A stretch of 14,784 nucleotides of DNA from CAZFAT01 sp964517075 (GCA_964517075.1 CAZFAT010000397.1:1-14784); one strand, 5' to 3'. Shown: positions 1-8,110, numbered from the stretch's first letter. A program made the numbers and translations. Notes: a model not told the origin generated them from the sequence alone.

Positions 1-1
1 G

Positions 2-868
2 GTGATGATTCTCGACGGCGAAAGCGGCGGCGCATACCACGACTGGGCGCGCGTCACGCCGGTCCTGAAAAGGATGCTCGACGAGACCGGCCTCTTCTCC
101 ACCACGGTGGTGACCGCCCCGCCGGCGGGAGCTGACTTCTCCGCGTTCGCGCCGGCGTTCGAGAAGTACCGGGCCGTGGTCATGAACTACGACGCGCCGG
201 ACGAGCGATGGCCTGCGGCGCTGAAGGCGTCGTTCGAGCAATACGTCCGAAACGGCGGCGGCCTCGTCGTCGTGCACGCGTCGGACAACGCGTTTCCCGG
301 CTGGCCGGCGTTCAACGAGATGATCGGCATCGGCGGCTGGCGCGGCCGCACCGCGGAGGCCGGGCCCTACTGGTTCCTCCGCGACGGAAAGCTCGCGTCA
401 GAGGCGGGGCCGGGTCCGGCGGGTAGCCACGGCCGCCGCGTGCCATTCCAGGTCACCGTGCGGGACGCCTCGCATCCGATCACGAAAGGGCTGCCGAAGG
501 TCTGGATGCACCAGGGCGACGAGCTGTACGCGCGGCTGCGCGGACCCGGACGCAACATGACGGTGCTGGCCACCGCGTTCTCGGATCCGCAGAACAACGG
601 CACCGGCCGCGACGAGCCGATGCTGATGACGCTGGCTTTCGGCAAGGGGCGCGTGTTTCACACCACGCTCGGACACGACATCCCGGCCTTGAGCTCGGTG
701 GGCTTCGTCGTGCCGCTGCAGCGGGGCACCGAGTGGGCCGCAACGGGACAGGTCACGCAGCAGGTCCCGGTTACGTTCCCGACGGCCGAAACGGTCGCCT
801 ACCGCGCGGATCTCGCCGCCATGGACCCGAACTACCGCAATGGACTCGACAGCCTGGGCCGGCGGTGA
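2..868 (+). CDS. ThuA-like domain protein, probably 5'-truncated by the window edge
   Basis: This is a ThuA-like (trehalose-utilisation, class I glutamine amidotransferase-like fold) protein of 288 visible residues. The sequence shows an N-terminal strand MMILDGESGGAYHDW, the segment GGGLVVVHASDN near residue 90, then DASHPITKGLP and MHQGDELYARL in the middle, and GKGRVFHTTLGHD near residue 220, all in the order expected for the family. A GTG followed by ATG lies at the very edge, but secreted homologues usually carry a signal peptide before the ILDG strand, so the true start is probably upstream of the window. The family's reaction is poorly defined; links to disaccharide or keto-sugar metabolism are known. 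It stands 43 bases before xylA on the same strand and is probably co-transcribed with it. The fold assignment is firm and the function is open. Confidence 0.8.
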   Translation: MMILDGESGGAYHDWARVTPVLKRMLDETGLFSTTVVTAPPAGADFSAFAPAFEKYRAVVMNYDAPDERWPAALKASFEQYVRNGGGLVVVHASDNAFPGWPAFNEMIGIGGWRGRTAEAGPYWFLRDGKLASEAGPGPAGSHGRRVPFQVTVRDASHPITKGLPKVWMHQGDELYARLRGPGRNMTVLATAFSDPQNNGTGRDEPMLMTLAFGKGRVFHTTLGHDIPALSSVGFVVPLQRGTEWAATGQVTQQVPVTFPTAETVAYRADLAAMDPNYRNGLDSLGRR

Positions 869-911
869 CACGCTTGGATCGACCACCGCTACGCGCCCGA
901 CTGACGCACAC

Positions 912-2063
912 ATGACGCTGCAGCCCACACCCGCGGACAAGTTCAGCTTCGGACTCTGGACGGTCGGCAATCGCGGCCGCGATCCATTCGGCGACTTCGT
1001 ACGTCCGACGCTCGACCCGTGCGATGCCGTGCGGCATCTCGCGGAGCTAGGCGCGTGGGGCGTCAACTTCCACGACAACGACCTCGTACCGATCGACGCC
1101 ACGCCCGCCGAGCGCGACCGCATCGTCGGCGAGTTCCGCCGGACGCTCGAGACCGCCGGCATGACCGTGCCGATGGCCACGACGAATCTGTTCTTCGACC
1201 CGGTGTTCAAGGACGGCGCCTTCACGTCGCACGACCCGGACGTGCGCGCGTACGCGCTGCAGAAGACCATGCGGGCAATGGATCTGGGCGTGGAGCTGGG
1301 CGCGAAGACCTACGTGTTCTGGGGCGGCCGCGAGGGCGCGGAGGTGGACGCGGCGAAGGATCCGCTCGAAGCGATCAAACGGTTCCGCGAGGCGATCAAC
1401 TTCCTGTGCGAGTACGCGCGCGATCAGCGGTACGACCTGCGGTTCGCGCTCGAGGCCAAGCCCAACGAACCGCGCGGTGACATCTACTTCGCGACCACAG
1501 CATCGTATCTCGCCTTCATCGCCACGCTCGATCGTCCGGAGATGGTAGGCGTCAACCCCGAGGTGGCCCACGAGCACATGCTGGGCCTGAACTTCTACCA
1601 TGTCGTCGCGCAGGCGCTCGACGCGGGCAGGCTGTTTCACATCGACCTGAACGACCAGAAGCCGGGGCGGTTCGACCAGGACCTGCGGTTCGGATCCGAG
1701 TCGATCAAGCCGCTGTTCTTCCTCGTCAAACTGCTCGAGGAATCCGGCTACGACGGCCCGCGGCACTTCGACGCGCACGCCTATCGCACCGAGAACGAGG
1801 CGGGCGTCTGGGACTTCGCCCGCGGCTGCATGCGCACCTACCTCATTCTGAAAGCGAAGGCGCGGCAGTTCGCCGAGCATCGCGAGATTCAGGCGCTCCT
1901 CGCGGAGATTCGCGGACGCGGCGAGGCGTTTCCGCGCTACAGCCGTTCGGCGGCCGATCAAGTGAAGGCGCGCGCGTTCGATCGCGAAGCCCTGGCGTCG
2001 CGGCCGCTCCCCTACGAGCGGCTCGATCAACTGCTCGTGGACCTGCTCCTCGGTGTGAGCTGA
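912..2063 (+). CDS. xylA: Xylose isomerase, actinobacterial (class I) type
   Basis: This enzyme interconverts D-xylose and D-xylulose in the cytoplasm using two divalent metals. Counting from the ATG at 912 gives 383 residues, close to the Streptomyces-type enzymes, and places the catalytic pair at His54 and Asp57 (NFHDND), exactly the Streptomyces numbering. Further family residues are visible: FWGGREG (substrate-pocket Trp), LEAKPNEPRGD (metal Glu and the catalytic Lys), NPEVAHEHM (metal Glu and His), HIDLNDQKPGRFDQD (metal Asp cluster) and HFDAHAYRT (last metal Asp). An in-frame ATG at 840 would add 24 unconserved residues overlapping the previous gene, so 912 was chosen on family alignment. 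No clear Shine-Dalgarno precedes either start. The stop overlaps the xylB start by one base (TGATG), which implies translational coupling. It feeds xylulose directly to the next gene product. Confidence 0.95.
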   Translation: MTLQPTPADKFSFGLWTVGNRGRDPFGDFVRPTLDPCDAVRHLAELGAWGVNFHDNDLVPIDATPAERDRIVGEFRRTLETAGMTVPMATTNLFFDPVFKDGAFTSHDPDVRAYALQKTMRAMDLGVELGAKTYVFWGGREGAEVDAAKDPLEAIKRFREAINFLCEYARDQRYDLRFALEAKPNEPRGDIYFATTASYLAFIATLDRPEMVGVNPEVAHEHMLGLNFYHVVAQALDAGRLFHIDLNDQKPGRFDQDLRFGSESIKPLFFLVKLLEESGYDGPRHFDAHAYRTENEAGVWDFARGCMRTYLILKAKARQFAEHREIQALLAEIRGRGEAFPRYSRSAADQVKARAFDREALASRPLPYERLDQLLVDLLLGVS

Positions 2064-3730
2064 TGGCAGGCGGCCCGCCTCCGCCGCGTCGCGGCTTCGG
2101 CGAGGCAGGCCGCACAGCCCGGCGTCAGTACCTCGGACTCGACTCGAGCACGCAAAGCCTCAGCGCCGTCGTCATCGAGGTCGCCGGCGACGGCCCGGCG
2201 CGCGTCGTGCTCGAGACCTCGTTGAACTTCGACGAGGCGCTCCCCCACTACGGCACGAAGCATGGCGTGCTGCCGCGAACCGACGCGGCGTCGGTTTCCT
2301 CGCCGGTGATGTGGGCCGAAGCGCTCGACCTGCTGCTGGGGCATCTCGCGGCGCGCGGGACGAATCTGGAATCGATCGCCGCGATCTCGGGATCGGCGCA
2401 GCAGCATGGCAGCGTCTACCTGAACCTCGGCGCCGCAGACGCGCTCGCCGGGCTCGATCCATCGCAGCCGCTGGCGCCGCAGGTCACGCCGCTGCTGTCG
2501 CGTCCCGTCGCCCCCATCTGGCTCGACGCGTCCACCTCCGTGCAGTGCGGCGAGATCGCGAAGGCGGTCGGCGGCGCGTCAGCGCTGGCGGCGCGCACGG
2601 GGTCGCGCGCATTCGAACGCTTCACCGGGCCGCAGATCCGCAAGTTCGCCATGGACGACCCTGGCGGCTATGCCGCGACCGACCGCATTCACCTCGTGAG
2701 CTCGTTCATGGCTTCGCTGCTGGCGGGACGCCACGCGCCGGTCGACCACGGCGACGCGTCAGGAGCGAACCTGATGGATCTCCGCACGCGGCAGTGGTGG
2801 GATGCCGCGCTCGACGCCACCGCGCCGGGACTGGTCGCGAAACTGCCGCCCGTCGCACCGTCGTGGACCCTCGTCGGACGGCTCTCTGAGTACTGGCAGA
2901 CACGGCATCGCCTGCCTGCCGCAAAGGTCGTCACCTGGTCCGGCGACAACCCGTGCAGTCTGATCGGCGTGGGGCTCGTCTGCGAAGGGCGCGTCGCCGT
3001 CTCGCTCGGGACCAGCGATACGCTGTTCGGCCTGATGAAAGAGCCGCGCGTGGATCCCTCCGGAACGGGGCACGTCTTCGGCGCCCCCACGGGCGACTAC
3101 ATGGGGCTGACGTGCTTCAGCAACGGATCCCTCGCGCGCGAACGGATCCGCGACGCGTTCGGACTGAGCTGGGCCGACGTGTCGCGCGTGCTCGAGTCCA
3201 CGCCACCTGGCAACGCCGGAGGCATCCTGATTCCCTGGTTCGAGCCCGAGATCACCCCGGCAGTGCTGACGCCAGGCGTCCACCGCTACCTGTTGTCGCC
3301 AGACGATACGCAGGGGAATGTGCGGGGGGTGATCGAGGGGCAAATGGTGGCGATGGCGCTTCACACGCGCTGGATGGGAATCGACATCAAGACGATTCAC
3401 GCGACGGGGGGCGCCGCGGTCAACGAGCCGTTTCTGCGGGTCATGGCCGACGTGTTCGGCGCGGACGTGTATCGCTCGACCGTCTCGAACTCCGCCGCGC
3501 TCGGGGCTGCGCTGCGCGCCTGGCACGCCGACGCGATGGACGAGGGGCATCCGCTGCCGTGGGAGGAAGTGACGGGGGCCGTGCAGCCTGACGCCGCGAG
3601 CCGGATCGCGCCGGATCCGGGTGCCCACGCGGTCTACAGCCGGCTGCTGCCGCTGTACGCCGCGTGCGAAGCCCACGCGCTCGGCCGGGGGCCGGACCCG
3701 ACCGATGCCCTCGCGCGGCTGCGGCCATGA
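2063..3730 (+). CDS. xylB: Xylulokinase, FGGY family, eukaryote-like subgroup
   Basis: This kinase phosphorylates D-xylulose to xylulose 5-phosphate, the entry point to the pentose phosphate pathway. It has 555 residues. FGGY features in order are the N-terminal phosphate loop YLGLDSSTQS (23-32), AISGSAQQHGS (107-117), PIWLDAST (151-158), the catalytic Asp231 in HGDASGANLMD, WSGDNPCSLIG (292-302), VSLGTSDTLFG (313-323) and the C-terminal nucleotide motif ATGGAAVNEPF (447-457). It is longer than E. coli XylB (484 residues). Segments such as TGSRAFERFTGPQI and LVSSFMASL match, from memory, human XYLB more closely than the E. coli enzyme. The ATG at 2063 is the only start codon before the conserved core and leaves a Pro/Arg-rich leader of about 22 residues. 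No AGA or AGG arginine codon appears in the gene. Confidence 0.93.
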   Translation: MAGGPPPPRRGFGEAGRTARRQYLGLDSSTQSLSAVVIEVAGDGPARVVLETSLNFDEALPHYGTKHGVLPRTDAASVSSPVMWAEALDLLLGHLAARGTNLESIAAISGSAQQHGSVYLNLGAADALAGLDPSQPLAPQVTPLLSRPVAPIWLDASTSVQCGEIAKAVGGASALAARTGSRAFERFTGPQIRKFAMDDPGGYAATDRIHLVSSFMASLLAGRHAPVDHGDASGANLMDLRTRQWWDAALDATAPGLVAKLPPVAPSWTLVGRLSEYWQTRHRLPAAKVVTWSGDNPCSLIGVGLVCEGRVAVSLGTSDTLFGLMKEPRVDPSGTGHVFGAPTGDYMGLTCFSNGSLARERIRDAFGLSWADVSRVLESTPPGNAGGILIPWFEPEITPAVLTPGVHRYLLSPDDTQGNVRGVIEGQMVAMALHTRWMGIDIKTIHATGGAAVNEPFLRVMADVFGADVYRSTVSNSAALGAALRAWHADAMDEGHPLPWEEVTGAVQPDAASRIAPDPGAHAVYSRLLPLYAACEAHALGRGPDPTDALARLRP

Positions 3731-3762
3731 CGTGCCCCGCTTGACCGGCTATTCGAGGACGA

Positions 3763-4938
3763 ATGGCAGCGATTCAGCGACACAGACTCGGCCTGGCGAT
3801 TCTGGCGGCGATCGGAGTCGCTGCCTGCGCCACGCCGACGGGTAGACAACCGGAGCCGTCGACGGGCACGCTCGCCACCCGGAAAGCCGCGCCGGCAACG
3901 ACCGCGGCGCCGTTCGGTAAGCTAGGCGACACGCCGGTGCAGCTCTACACCCTGACCAACCGACACGGGCTCGTCGCCAAGATCACCAACTACGGCGCCA
4001 TCGTGACCGAGCTTCATGTGCCCGACAGGACCGGCAGGCTCGCGGACATCGTGCTCGGCTTCGAGACGGTCGAGGACTACGTCAAAGGCCATCCGTACTT
4101 TGGCGCGATTGTCGGGCGCGTCGCCAATCGGATCAGAAATGCCGAGTTCACACTGGAGGGGAAGCGCTACGCGCTCGCCGCCAACGATCGGCCCCACCAC
4201 CTGCACGGTGGCACGCGAGGCTGGGACAAGGTGGTCTGGAGCGCCACGGCCCTCGACACCGCCGAAGGTCCGGCGCTCGAGCTGACCTTCGTCTCCAGGG
4301 ACGGGGAAGAAGGCTATCCGGGCACCGTGATGGCCAGAACCGTCTACACGCTGACCAACGACAACGAGCTCAAGGTCGAGATGCAGGCCACGACCGACAA
4401 GACCACGCTCGTCAACATGGCTCACCATAGCTACTGGAATCTCGGTGGCCGGAGCTCGGGCACTATCCTCGATCATGAGCTGACGCTCTACGCCGACCAG
4501 TACACGCCGGGTTCGCCCATGGTCCCCGACGGCCGAGTCGAGCCGGTCACGGGCACGCCCTTCGACTTCACCGGCCCCAAAACCATTGGCAGGGAGCTGA
4601 GACAAGCCGGCGGCAGACCGGTCGGCTACGACCACAACTTCGTGGTCAACGGCGAGCCGAATCAGCTGCGTCCGGTGGCCCGGCTCAGGGATCCCAAGTC
4701 AGGCAGGATCATGACGGTATCGGCCGATCAACCCGGAGTCCAGTTCTATACCGGAAACTTCCTGGACGGCTCGATAAGGGGGAAGGAGACGATCTACGTT
4801 CAGTACTCCGGGCTCTGCCTGGAAACGCAGAAGTTTCCGAACGCGATCAACGTTCCCGCCTGGCAGGATCAGGTGATCCTGGACCCCGGCCGCACGTATC
4901 GACACACGATGGTCCACACGTTCAGCACCGGGCCATGA
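3763..4938 (+). CDS. galM: Aldose 1-epimerase (mutarotase), predicted lipoprotein
   Basis: This enzyme interconverts the alpha and beta anomers of aldoses such as galactose, xylose or arabinose. It has 391 residues. Residues 9-22 form a lipoprotein signal ending in VAAC, with lipidated Cys22, so it should sit on the periplasmic face of a membrane; a low-complexity linker runs to about residue 50. Mutarotase motifs follow: TNYGAIVTEL (75-84), PYFGAIVGRVANRI (111-124), HLHGG (146-150, His148), MAHHSYWNL (219-227, His222 as likely general acid), GYDHNF (288-293) and LCLETQKFPNA (351-361, Glu354 as likely general base). GAGG at 3755-3758 lies only four bases before the ATG. Thirteen of its 27 arginines use AGA or AGG against none in xylB, which suggests a foreign origin. 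It ends about 25 bases from a broken SGNH gene on the other strand. The real sugar substrate cannot be read from the sequence. Confidence 0.92.
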   Translation: MAAIQRHRLGLAILAAIGVAACATPTGRQPEPSTGTLATRKAAPATTAAPFGKLGDTPVQLYTLTNRHGLVAKITNYGAIVTELHVPDRTGRLADIVLGFETVEDYVKGHPYFGAIVGRVANRIRNAEFTLEGKRYALAANDRPHHLHGGTRGWDKVVWSATALDTAEGPALELTFVSRDGEEGYPGTVMARTVYTLTNDNELKVEMQATTDKTTLVNMAHHSYWNLGGRSSGTILDHELTLYADQYTPGSPMVPDGRVEPVTGTPFDFTGPKTIGRELRQAGGRPVGYDHNFVVNGEPNQLRPVARLRDPKSGRIMTVSADQPGVQFYTGNFLDGSIRGKETIYVQYSGLCLETQKFPNAINVPAWQDQVILDPGRTYRHTMVHTFSTGP

Positions 4939-5345
4939 ACGCCCAACCGGGTGTGATCGCTTCTCGGAAAGATGGCGGTCACGATGATCATCGACGCTGG
5001 CGCCTTCGCGCGCATGACGTCCAGAGTCGCGCGGATGCCGCGGGCGACGTCCTCGGCGGTCGCGGCCCGATCGTCGGCCGCCGTGACACGCGCGGGATTG
5101 TTCGCACCGGCCTGCAGCACGATCACCTTCGGATTGACGTCATCGAGTTCGCCGTTGACCAGGCGCCACAGGATGTTCTGGGTCGTATCGCCGCCCCATC
5201 CGAAGTTCGCCGCGTTCCACCCGAAGAACGTCTGGCGCCAGTGCGCCAGCACGTCGGGATAGTCGGTCGCACCCCATCGACGGGTGATGGAGTCGCCCGC
5301 GAAGTAGACGTCGAAGGTGATCGTGTGCATCGCGCGCGGCGTCAT
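4869..5345 (-). pseudogene. SGNH/GDSL hydrolase remnant, C-terminal part lost
   Basis: The first 128 of 158 residues resemble a secreted SGNH-fold esterase or carbohydrate deacetylase. Block I is FAGDSITRRWG (residues 16-26, catalytic Ser19), block II is FGWGGDTTQNILWRL (48-62), and block III is LQAGANNPA (78-86, oxyanion-hole Asn). After IVTAIFPR the homology stops and the frame runs antisense into galM, so the catalytic Asp and His of block V (DxxH) are absent and no activity is expected. No signal peptide is seen. The ATG at 5345 overlaps the TGA of the preceding fragment by ATGA, a normal operon arrangement, so the gene was probably once the distal member of the minus-strand operon. It may be transcribed as its tail. 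The alternative, a new short functional protein, is unlikely. Confidence 0.75.
4939..4961. other. Inferred recombination junction between galM and a truncated SGNH gene
   Basis: galM stops at 4938. On the opposite strand, recognisable SGNH hydrolase sequence runs through VTAIFPR (last Arg codon 4962-4964) and then changes into residues with no family resemblance, read antisense to galM. The break must therefore lie in these roughly 20 bases. No target-site duplication, inverted repeat or obvious terminator hairpin is visible here. The placement is inferred from where homology ends as judged by eye. Confidence 0.5.
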
Positions 5346-5455
5346 TGCTCGGGGGGAGCGGGGGTCGCCCTTCGTCCGCCTCGGCCCGGAAAGCGGACCA
5401 CCGGCGAGCCATACCAGCCGCCCGAGTTGTAGCCCACCGGCCCCACCAGAACCCG
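5342..5455 (-). pseudogene. Possible C-terminal remnant of an unidentified gene
   Basis: Between the DUF6282-like gene and the SGNH remnant, one frame encodes a 37-residue tail containing VGYNSGGWYGSPVVRFPG and ending in PAPPEQ. It is preceded by an in-frame TAA (5456-5458) with no start codon between. The composition, rich in Gly, Tyr and Trp and without the Arg/Ala bias of shadow frames, looks like real protein. Its TGA forms an ATGA overlap with the SGNH start. It may be the end of a deleted gene, or the displaced N-terminal region of the SGNH gene after a frameshift. I do not recognise the family. Confidence 0.35.
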
Positions 5456-5486
5456 TTAGCGCATCCGCGTCGGCGGGGAACACGGC

Positions 5487-6437
5487 TCAGAGCAGACCGA
5501 GCAGCCGCGCCGGGTTCTGCTTCGACATGAGGTCGATTTCCTGCTCCGTGAGTCCCCGCGCGCGCAACGCGACGAGAAACGCGCCGAAGCCGTCGGGCGG
5601 CAGCGCATTGCCGGCTTGGCCGAGATCCGACGAGAGAATGCAGAATTGCGGGCCGACTTTCCGGATCGCATCTGCAAAGCGATCGATTCTCGCCTGGGCG
5701 TCCGCCGTAGCGAGAGACCCGCCGACGAACTCGATGAACGCCCCGAGCGTCGTCGCTTCCTGCATCTGGGGCACGTCCATTAGGACGGGCGCATTCATGG
5801 CGTGCGTGACCACCATGTGCCGGACGCCTTGACGACGGCCCTCGCGGAGCAGGAGGAGGACTTCGGCTGGAGCAGAATGACCGGTCGCAAGAACGAGCCC
5901 ATGCTTGGCGATGAGTGCGATGACTTCTCTCACCGCAGGCAGGAGCTCGCCGCCGCGCGACACGCTGACGGACGGGCGGACCTCCTTGGCATAGCGCACC
6001 TGGTTCTCGGCGTCGAAGGTGGGCATCCAGACGATGCGTCCCCATCCGCCGGTGACCCGCGTCATGTGCTCGACAGCCGCCGGGTTGATGCCACCGACCG
6101 TCAGGTTGAGATCGATTCCGCCAAACACTTCGATGCCGGGTACCAGCCTGCGTACCAGGTACGCGATGCCAGCCGTGGACTCGTAGTGATTCTTCAGCAC
6201 GATGGCGCGCATCCCGCGGGCGTTCGCCAGCTTCGCGACATCTATCGCATCGATGGACCGTGGGCGGTCGTCTGGCAGGTGGTGCACGTGAATATCGATG
6301 GCGCCCGCCAGAGCGCGAGCAACCTGGCTGGCATCGGCCCCCTGGTCGGCGGCAGACCCGCCACCAGCCGCCCACAGCAGCGCGACGACGACCGCGAACG
6401 GCGCGCCAATTCTCGTGCCCCGTGTGTGTCTGGCCAT
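5487..6437 (-). CDS. DUF6282-like secreted metal-dependent hydrolase (amidohydrolase-type fold)
   Basis: This protein has 316 residues with an N-terminal signal peptide (MARHTRGTRIGAPFAVVVALL, cleavage probably near residue 30). A metal-binding DIHVHH follows at 48-53. Further candidate ligands are IVLKNHYE, LATGHSAP, VVTHAMNAP and LSSDLGQ, spaced as in a TIM-barrel amidohydrolase. The overall pattern, including GIEVFGGIDLN and NPARLLGL at the C-terminus, resembles DUF6282 proteins; that family name is from memory and no substrate is known to me. The ATG at 6437 is 18 bases past the arabinofuranosidase stop, so the two are almost surely co-transcribed. The signal peptide and context suggest an extracytoplasmic step acting on a plant polymer, perhaps an ester or lactone, but this is only inference. 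Complete, with no frameshift seen. Confidence 0.75.
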   Translation of the reverse strand: MARHTRGTRIGAPFAVVVALLWAAGGGSAADQGADASQVARALAGAIDIHVHHLPDDRPRSIDAIDVAKLANARGMRAIVLKNHYESTAGIAYLVRRLVPGIEVFGGIDLNLTVGGINPAAVEHMTRVTGGWGRIVWMPTFDAENQVRYAKEVRPSVSVSRGGELLPAVREVIALIAKHGLVLATGHSAPAEVLLLLREGRRQGVRHMVVTHAMNAPVLMDVPQMQEATTLGAFIEFVGGSLATADAQARIDRFADAIRKVGPQFCILSSDLGQAGNALPPDGFGAFLVALRARGLTEQEIDLMSKQNPARLLGLL

Positions 6438-6455
6438 TGGTTCGCCGCTATCTCG

Positions 6456-8099
6456 TTACGTCGTCGCGAGCTGGGCCACCGTATAGGAGCGCGGCGGCAG
6501 TTTGAACGCCATCCGGGTTCCCGGCGGCGGCGCATCGAGCGGCTGCGGCGCGACGCGGCGGGGTTGCTCGAACGTGTTGAACGCCTTCAGGTCCGGCCCC
6601 GTCAGCGTCTCGCACAAGAGCACGCGCGTCGGCGTCATGTCGTCCCACTCGAGAACCAGCTCGCGCTCGCCTTCGAGGTCACGGTTCAGCATCAGCAGGT
6701 TCGCCTGACCGTTCTGCGCGTCGCGCGTCGCAACGACGTCGACGAAGGGCACCTGCTCGTTGCGGGCGAAGTCGGCCTGCAGCCCCGCCCCGCTGATGGG
6801 ATACGTCTCCGTTTCCACGCGCACGTCGAGCACGCGGCCGCGCGCGTAGCGGAGCGCCCACGCATACGGGTACAGCGTGCTCTGGCGCAGGACACCCGTC
6901 TCGCTGGTGACGAGCGGCGCGATGACGTTGACGAGCTGCGCGAGGCAGCCGACGCGGACGCGATCCGCGTTCCGGAGCAGCGTGTTGACGAAGCCGCCGA
7001 CGAGCAGCGCGTCCTCCAGGTTGTAGACCTCCTCGAGCAGCCGCGGCGCGAAGGCGCGGCGGCCGTTGACCGCGTCGCCGCTGCGGGCGCGGTACCAGAC
7101 ATTCCATTCGTCGAACGACAGCCAGATGCGCTTGCTCGATCGCCGGAGCGCCTGCACGTAATCGCACACCGCCGCGACCTCGCGGATCTGCCGATCCATG
7201 TCGAGGTTCATCGCCAGGTACCGCGCGGTGCTGTTTCCCGTCAGCGCCCTCGTGTTGCCGTAATAGGCGTGCAGCGAGATGCCGTCCACCTGGTCGAAGC
7301 ACTCCTCCAGCACCTCGCGATCCCAGACGAGATACTGCGGCATGTTGGTGCCGCTCGATCCGCAGGCAATCAGCTGCAGTCCCCGGTCGATGACCCGCAT
7401 CTGCTGTGCGACGTCACGCGCCTTGCGCCCGTACTCGCGCGCCTGTAGCTGGCCGATCTGCCACGGGCCATCCATCTCGTTGCCCAGGCACCAGTAGCGC
7501 ACGTTGTGGGGCTGTTCGTAGCCGTGCGTCCGGCGCAGGTCGCTCCACTTCGTGCCGCGATCGAGGTTGCAATACTCGACGTAGGCGACGGCCATCTCAG
7601 CAGTGCCGGTACCGAAGTTCATGCCGAGCAGCGGTTCGGTCCCGACCGCGCGGCACCAGTCGATGAACTCGTTGGTGCCGAATTGGTTGGTCTCGAGCGA
7701 GTTCCAGGCTCGTTCCAGCACGGTCGGACGCTGGGCCTTGGGACCGACGCCGTCGAGCCAGTTGTACCCGGAGACGAAGTTGCCGCCCGGGTAACGGACA
7801 ATCGGGACGCCAAGCTCCTTCACCTCGCGCGCCACGTCGGTACGGAACCCCTTCGCATCGGCCAGACGCGAGCCGGGCTCGAACACGCCGGTGTAGACGG
7901 CCCGGCCCAGATGCTCGAGAAAGGCGCCCAGCACCCGCCGGTCGAAGTCCGCGCGCGACCGCGACGGCTGAATGAACGCCCGCGCGGGCCCGCGGGCGAC
8001 TTGCGCGTAGCCGATGACGTCCAGCCACGACGCGGCGGCGAGCAGCGCACCCGTCCGGCCGAGGCTGGATAGAAAGCGGCGACGATCGATGGGGCTCAT
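6456..8099 (-). CDS. Alpha-L-arabinofuranosidase, GH51 family, Tat-exported
   Basis: This glycosidase removes terminal alpha-L-arabinofuranosyl residues from arabinan or arabinoxylan with retention of configuration. It has 547 residues. The N-terminus has a twin-arginine signal, IDRRRFLSSLG (4-14) followed by a hydrophobic stretch, so it is exported folded. The TIM barrel carries GAFLEHLGRAVYTGVFEP (58-75), RYPGGNFVSGYNW (102-114), the acid/base Glu208 in WCLGNEMDG and the nucleophile Glu331 in LSFDEWNVWY. The C-terminal beta domain runs from about residue 400. The ATG at 8099 is chosen because it gives the Tat motif at once and has TGAGG at 8106-8110 with six-base spacing; the same frame stays open upstream, but only as a shadow of the neighbouring gene. 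It lies eight bases after the binding-protein stop. The length is normal for the family and all key residues are present. Confidence 0.95.
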   Translation of the reverse strand: MSPIDRRRFLSSLGRTGALLAAASWLDVIGYAQVARGPARAFIQPSRSRADFDRRVLGAFLEHLGRAVYTGVFEPGSRLADAKGFRTDVAREVKELGVPIVRYPGGNFVSGYNWLDGVGPKAQRPTVLERAWNSLETNQFGTNEFIDWCRAVGTEPLLGMNFGTGTAEMAVAYVEYCNLDRGTKWSDLRRTHGYEQPHNVRYWCLGNEMDGPWQIGQLQAREYGRKARDVAQQMRVIDRGLQLIACGSSGTNMPQYLVWDREVLEECFDQVDGISLHAYYGNTRALTGNSTARYLAMNLDMDRQIREVAAVCDYVQALRRSSKRIWLSFDEWNVWYRARSGDAVNGRRAFAPRLLEEVYNLEDALLVGGFVNTLLRNADRVRVGCLAQLVNVIAPLVTSETGVLRQSTLYPYAWALRYARGRVLDVRVETETYPISGAGLQADFARNEQVPFVDVVATRDAQNGQANLLMLNRDLEGERELVLEWDDMTPTRVLLCETLTGPDLKAFNTFEQPRRVAPQPLDAPPPGTRMAFKLPPRSYTVAQLATT

Positions 8100-8105
8100 G
8101 CGTGA

Positions 8106-8110
8106 CCTCA
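8106..8110 (-). promoter_or_regulatory. Ribosome-binding site of the arabinofuranosidase gene
   Basis: TGAGG lies six bases before the ATG at 8099. It includes the stop codon of the binding-protein gene (8108-8110), so termination and re-initiation are likely coupled. It supports the short start over the longer open frame. Confidence 0.6.

Noticed and set aside
840..911. Earlier ATG for xylA at 840
   Set aside because: It would overlap the ThuA-like gene and add 24 unconserved residues, and it would shift the catalytic His and Asp from the family numbering that the 912 start gives exactly.
3731..3762. A possible promoter or attachment site at the 5' side of galM
   Set aside because: Only 32 bases, containing a Shine-Dalgarno-like GAGG but no repeat matching the 3' junction of galM.
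4936..4980. A terminator between the convergent galM and SGNH remnant
   Set aside because: No GC-rich hairpin followed by a T run is visible on either strand.
5140..6375. A 411-codon minus-strand frame overlapping the DUF6282-like gene in another frame
   Set aside because: Arg/Pro/Ser-rich shadow. It shares bases with the SGNH remnant and the hydrolase but shows neither family's motifs.
5802..7448. A 548-codon plus-strand open frame opposite the DUF6282-like and arabinofuranosidase genes
   Set aside because: It is rich in Arg, Ala, His and Asp with no recognisable motif. It is antisense to two genes with clear catalytic residues and is a typical GC-rich shadow frame.
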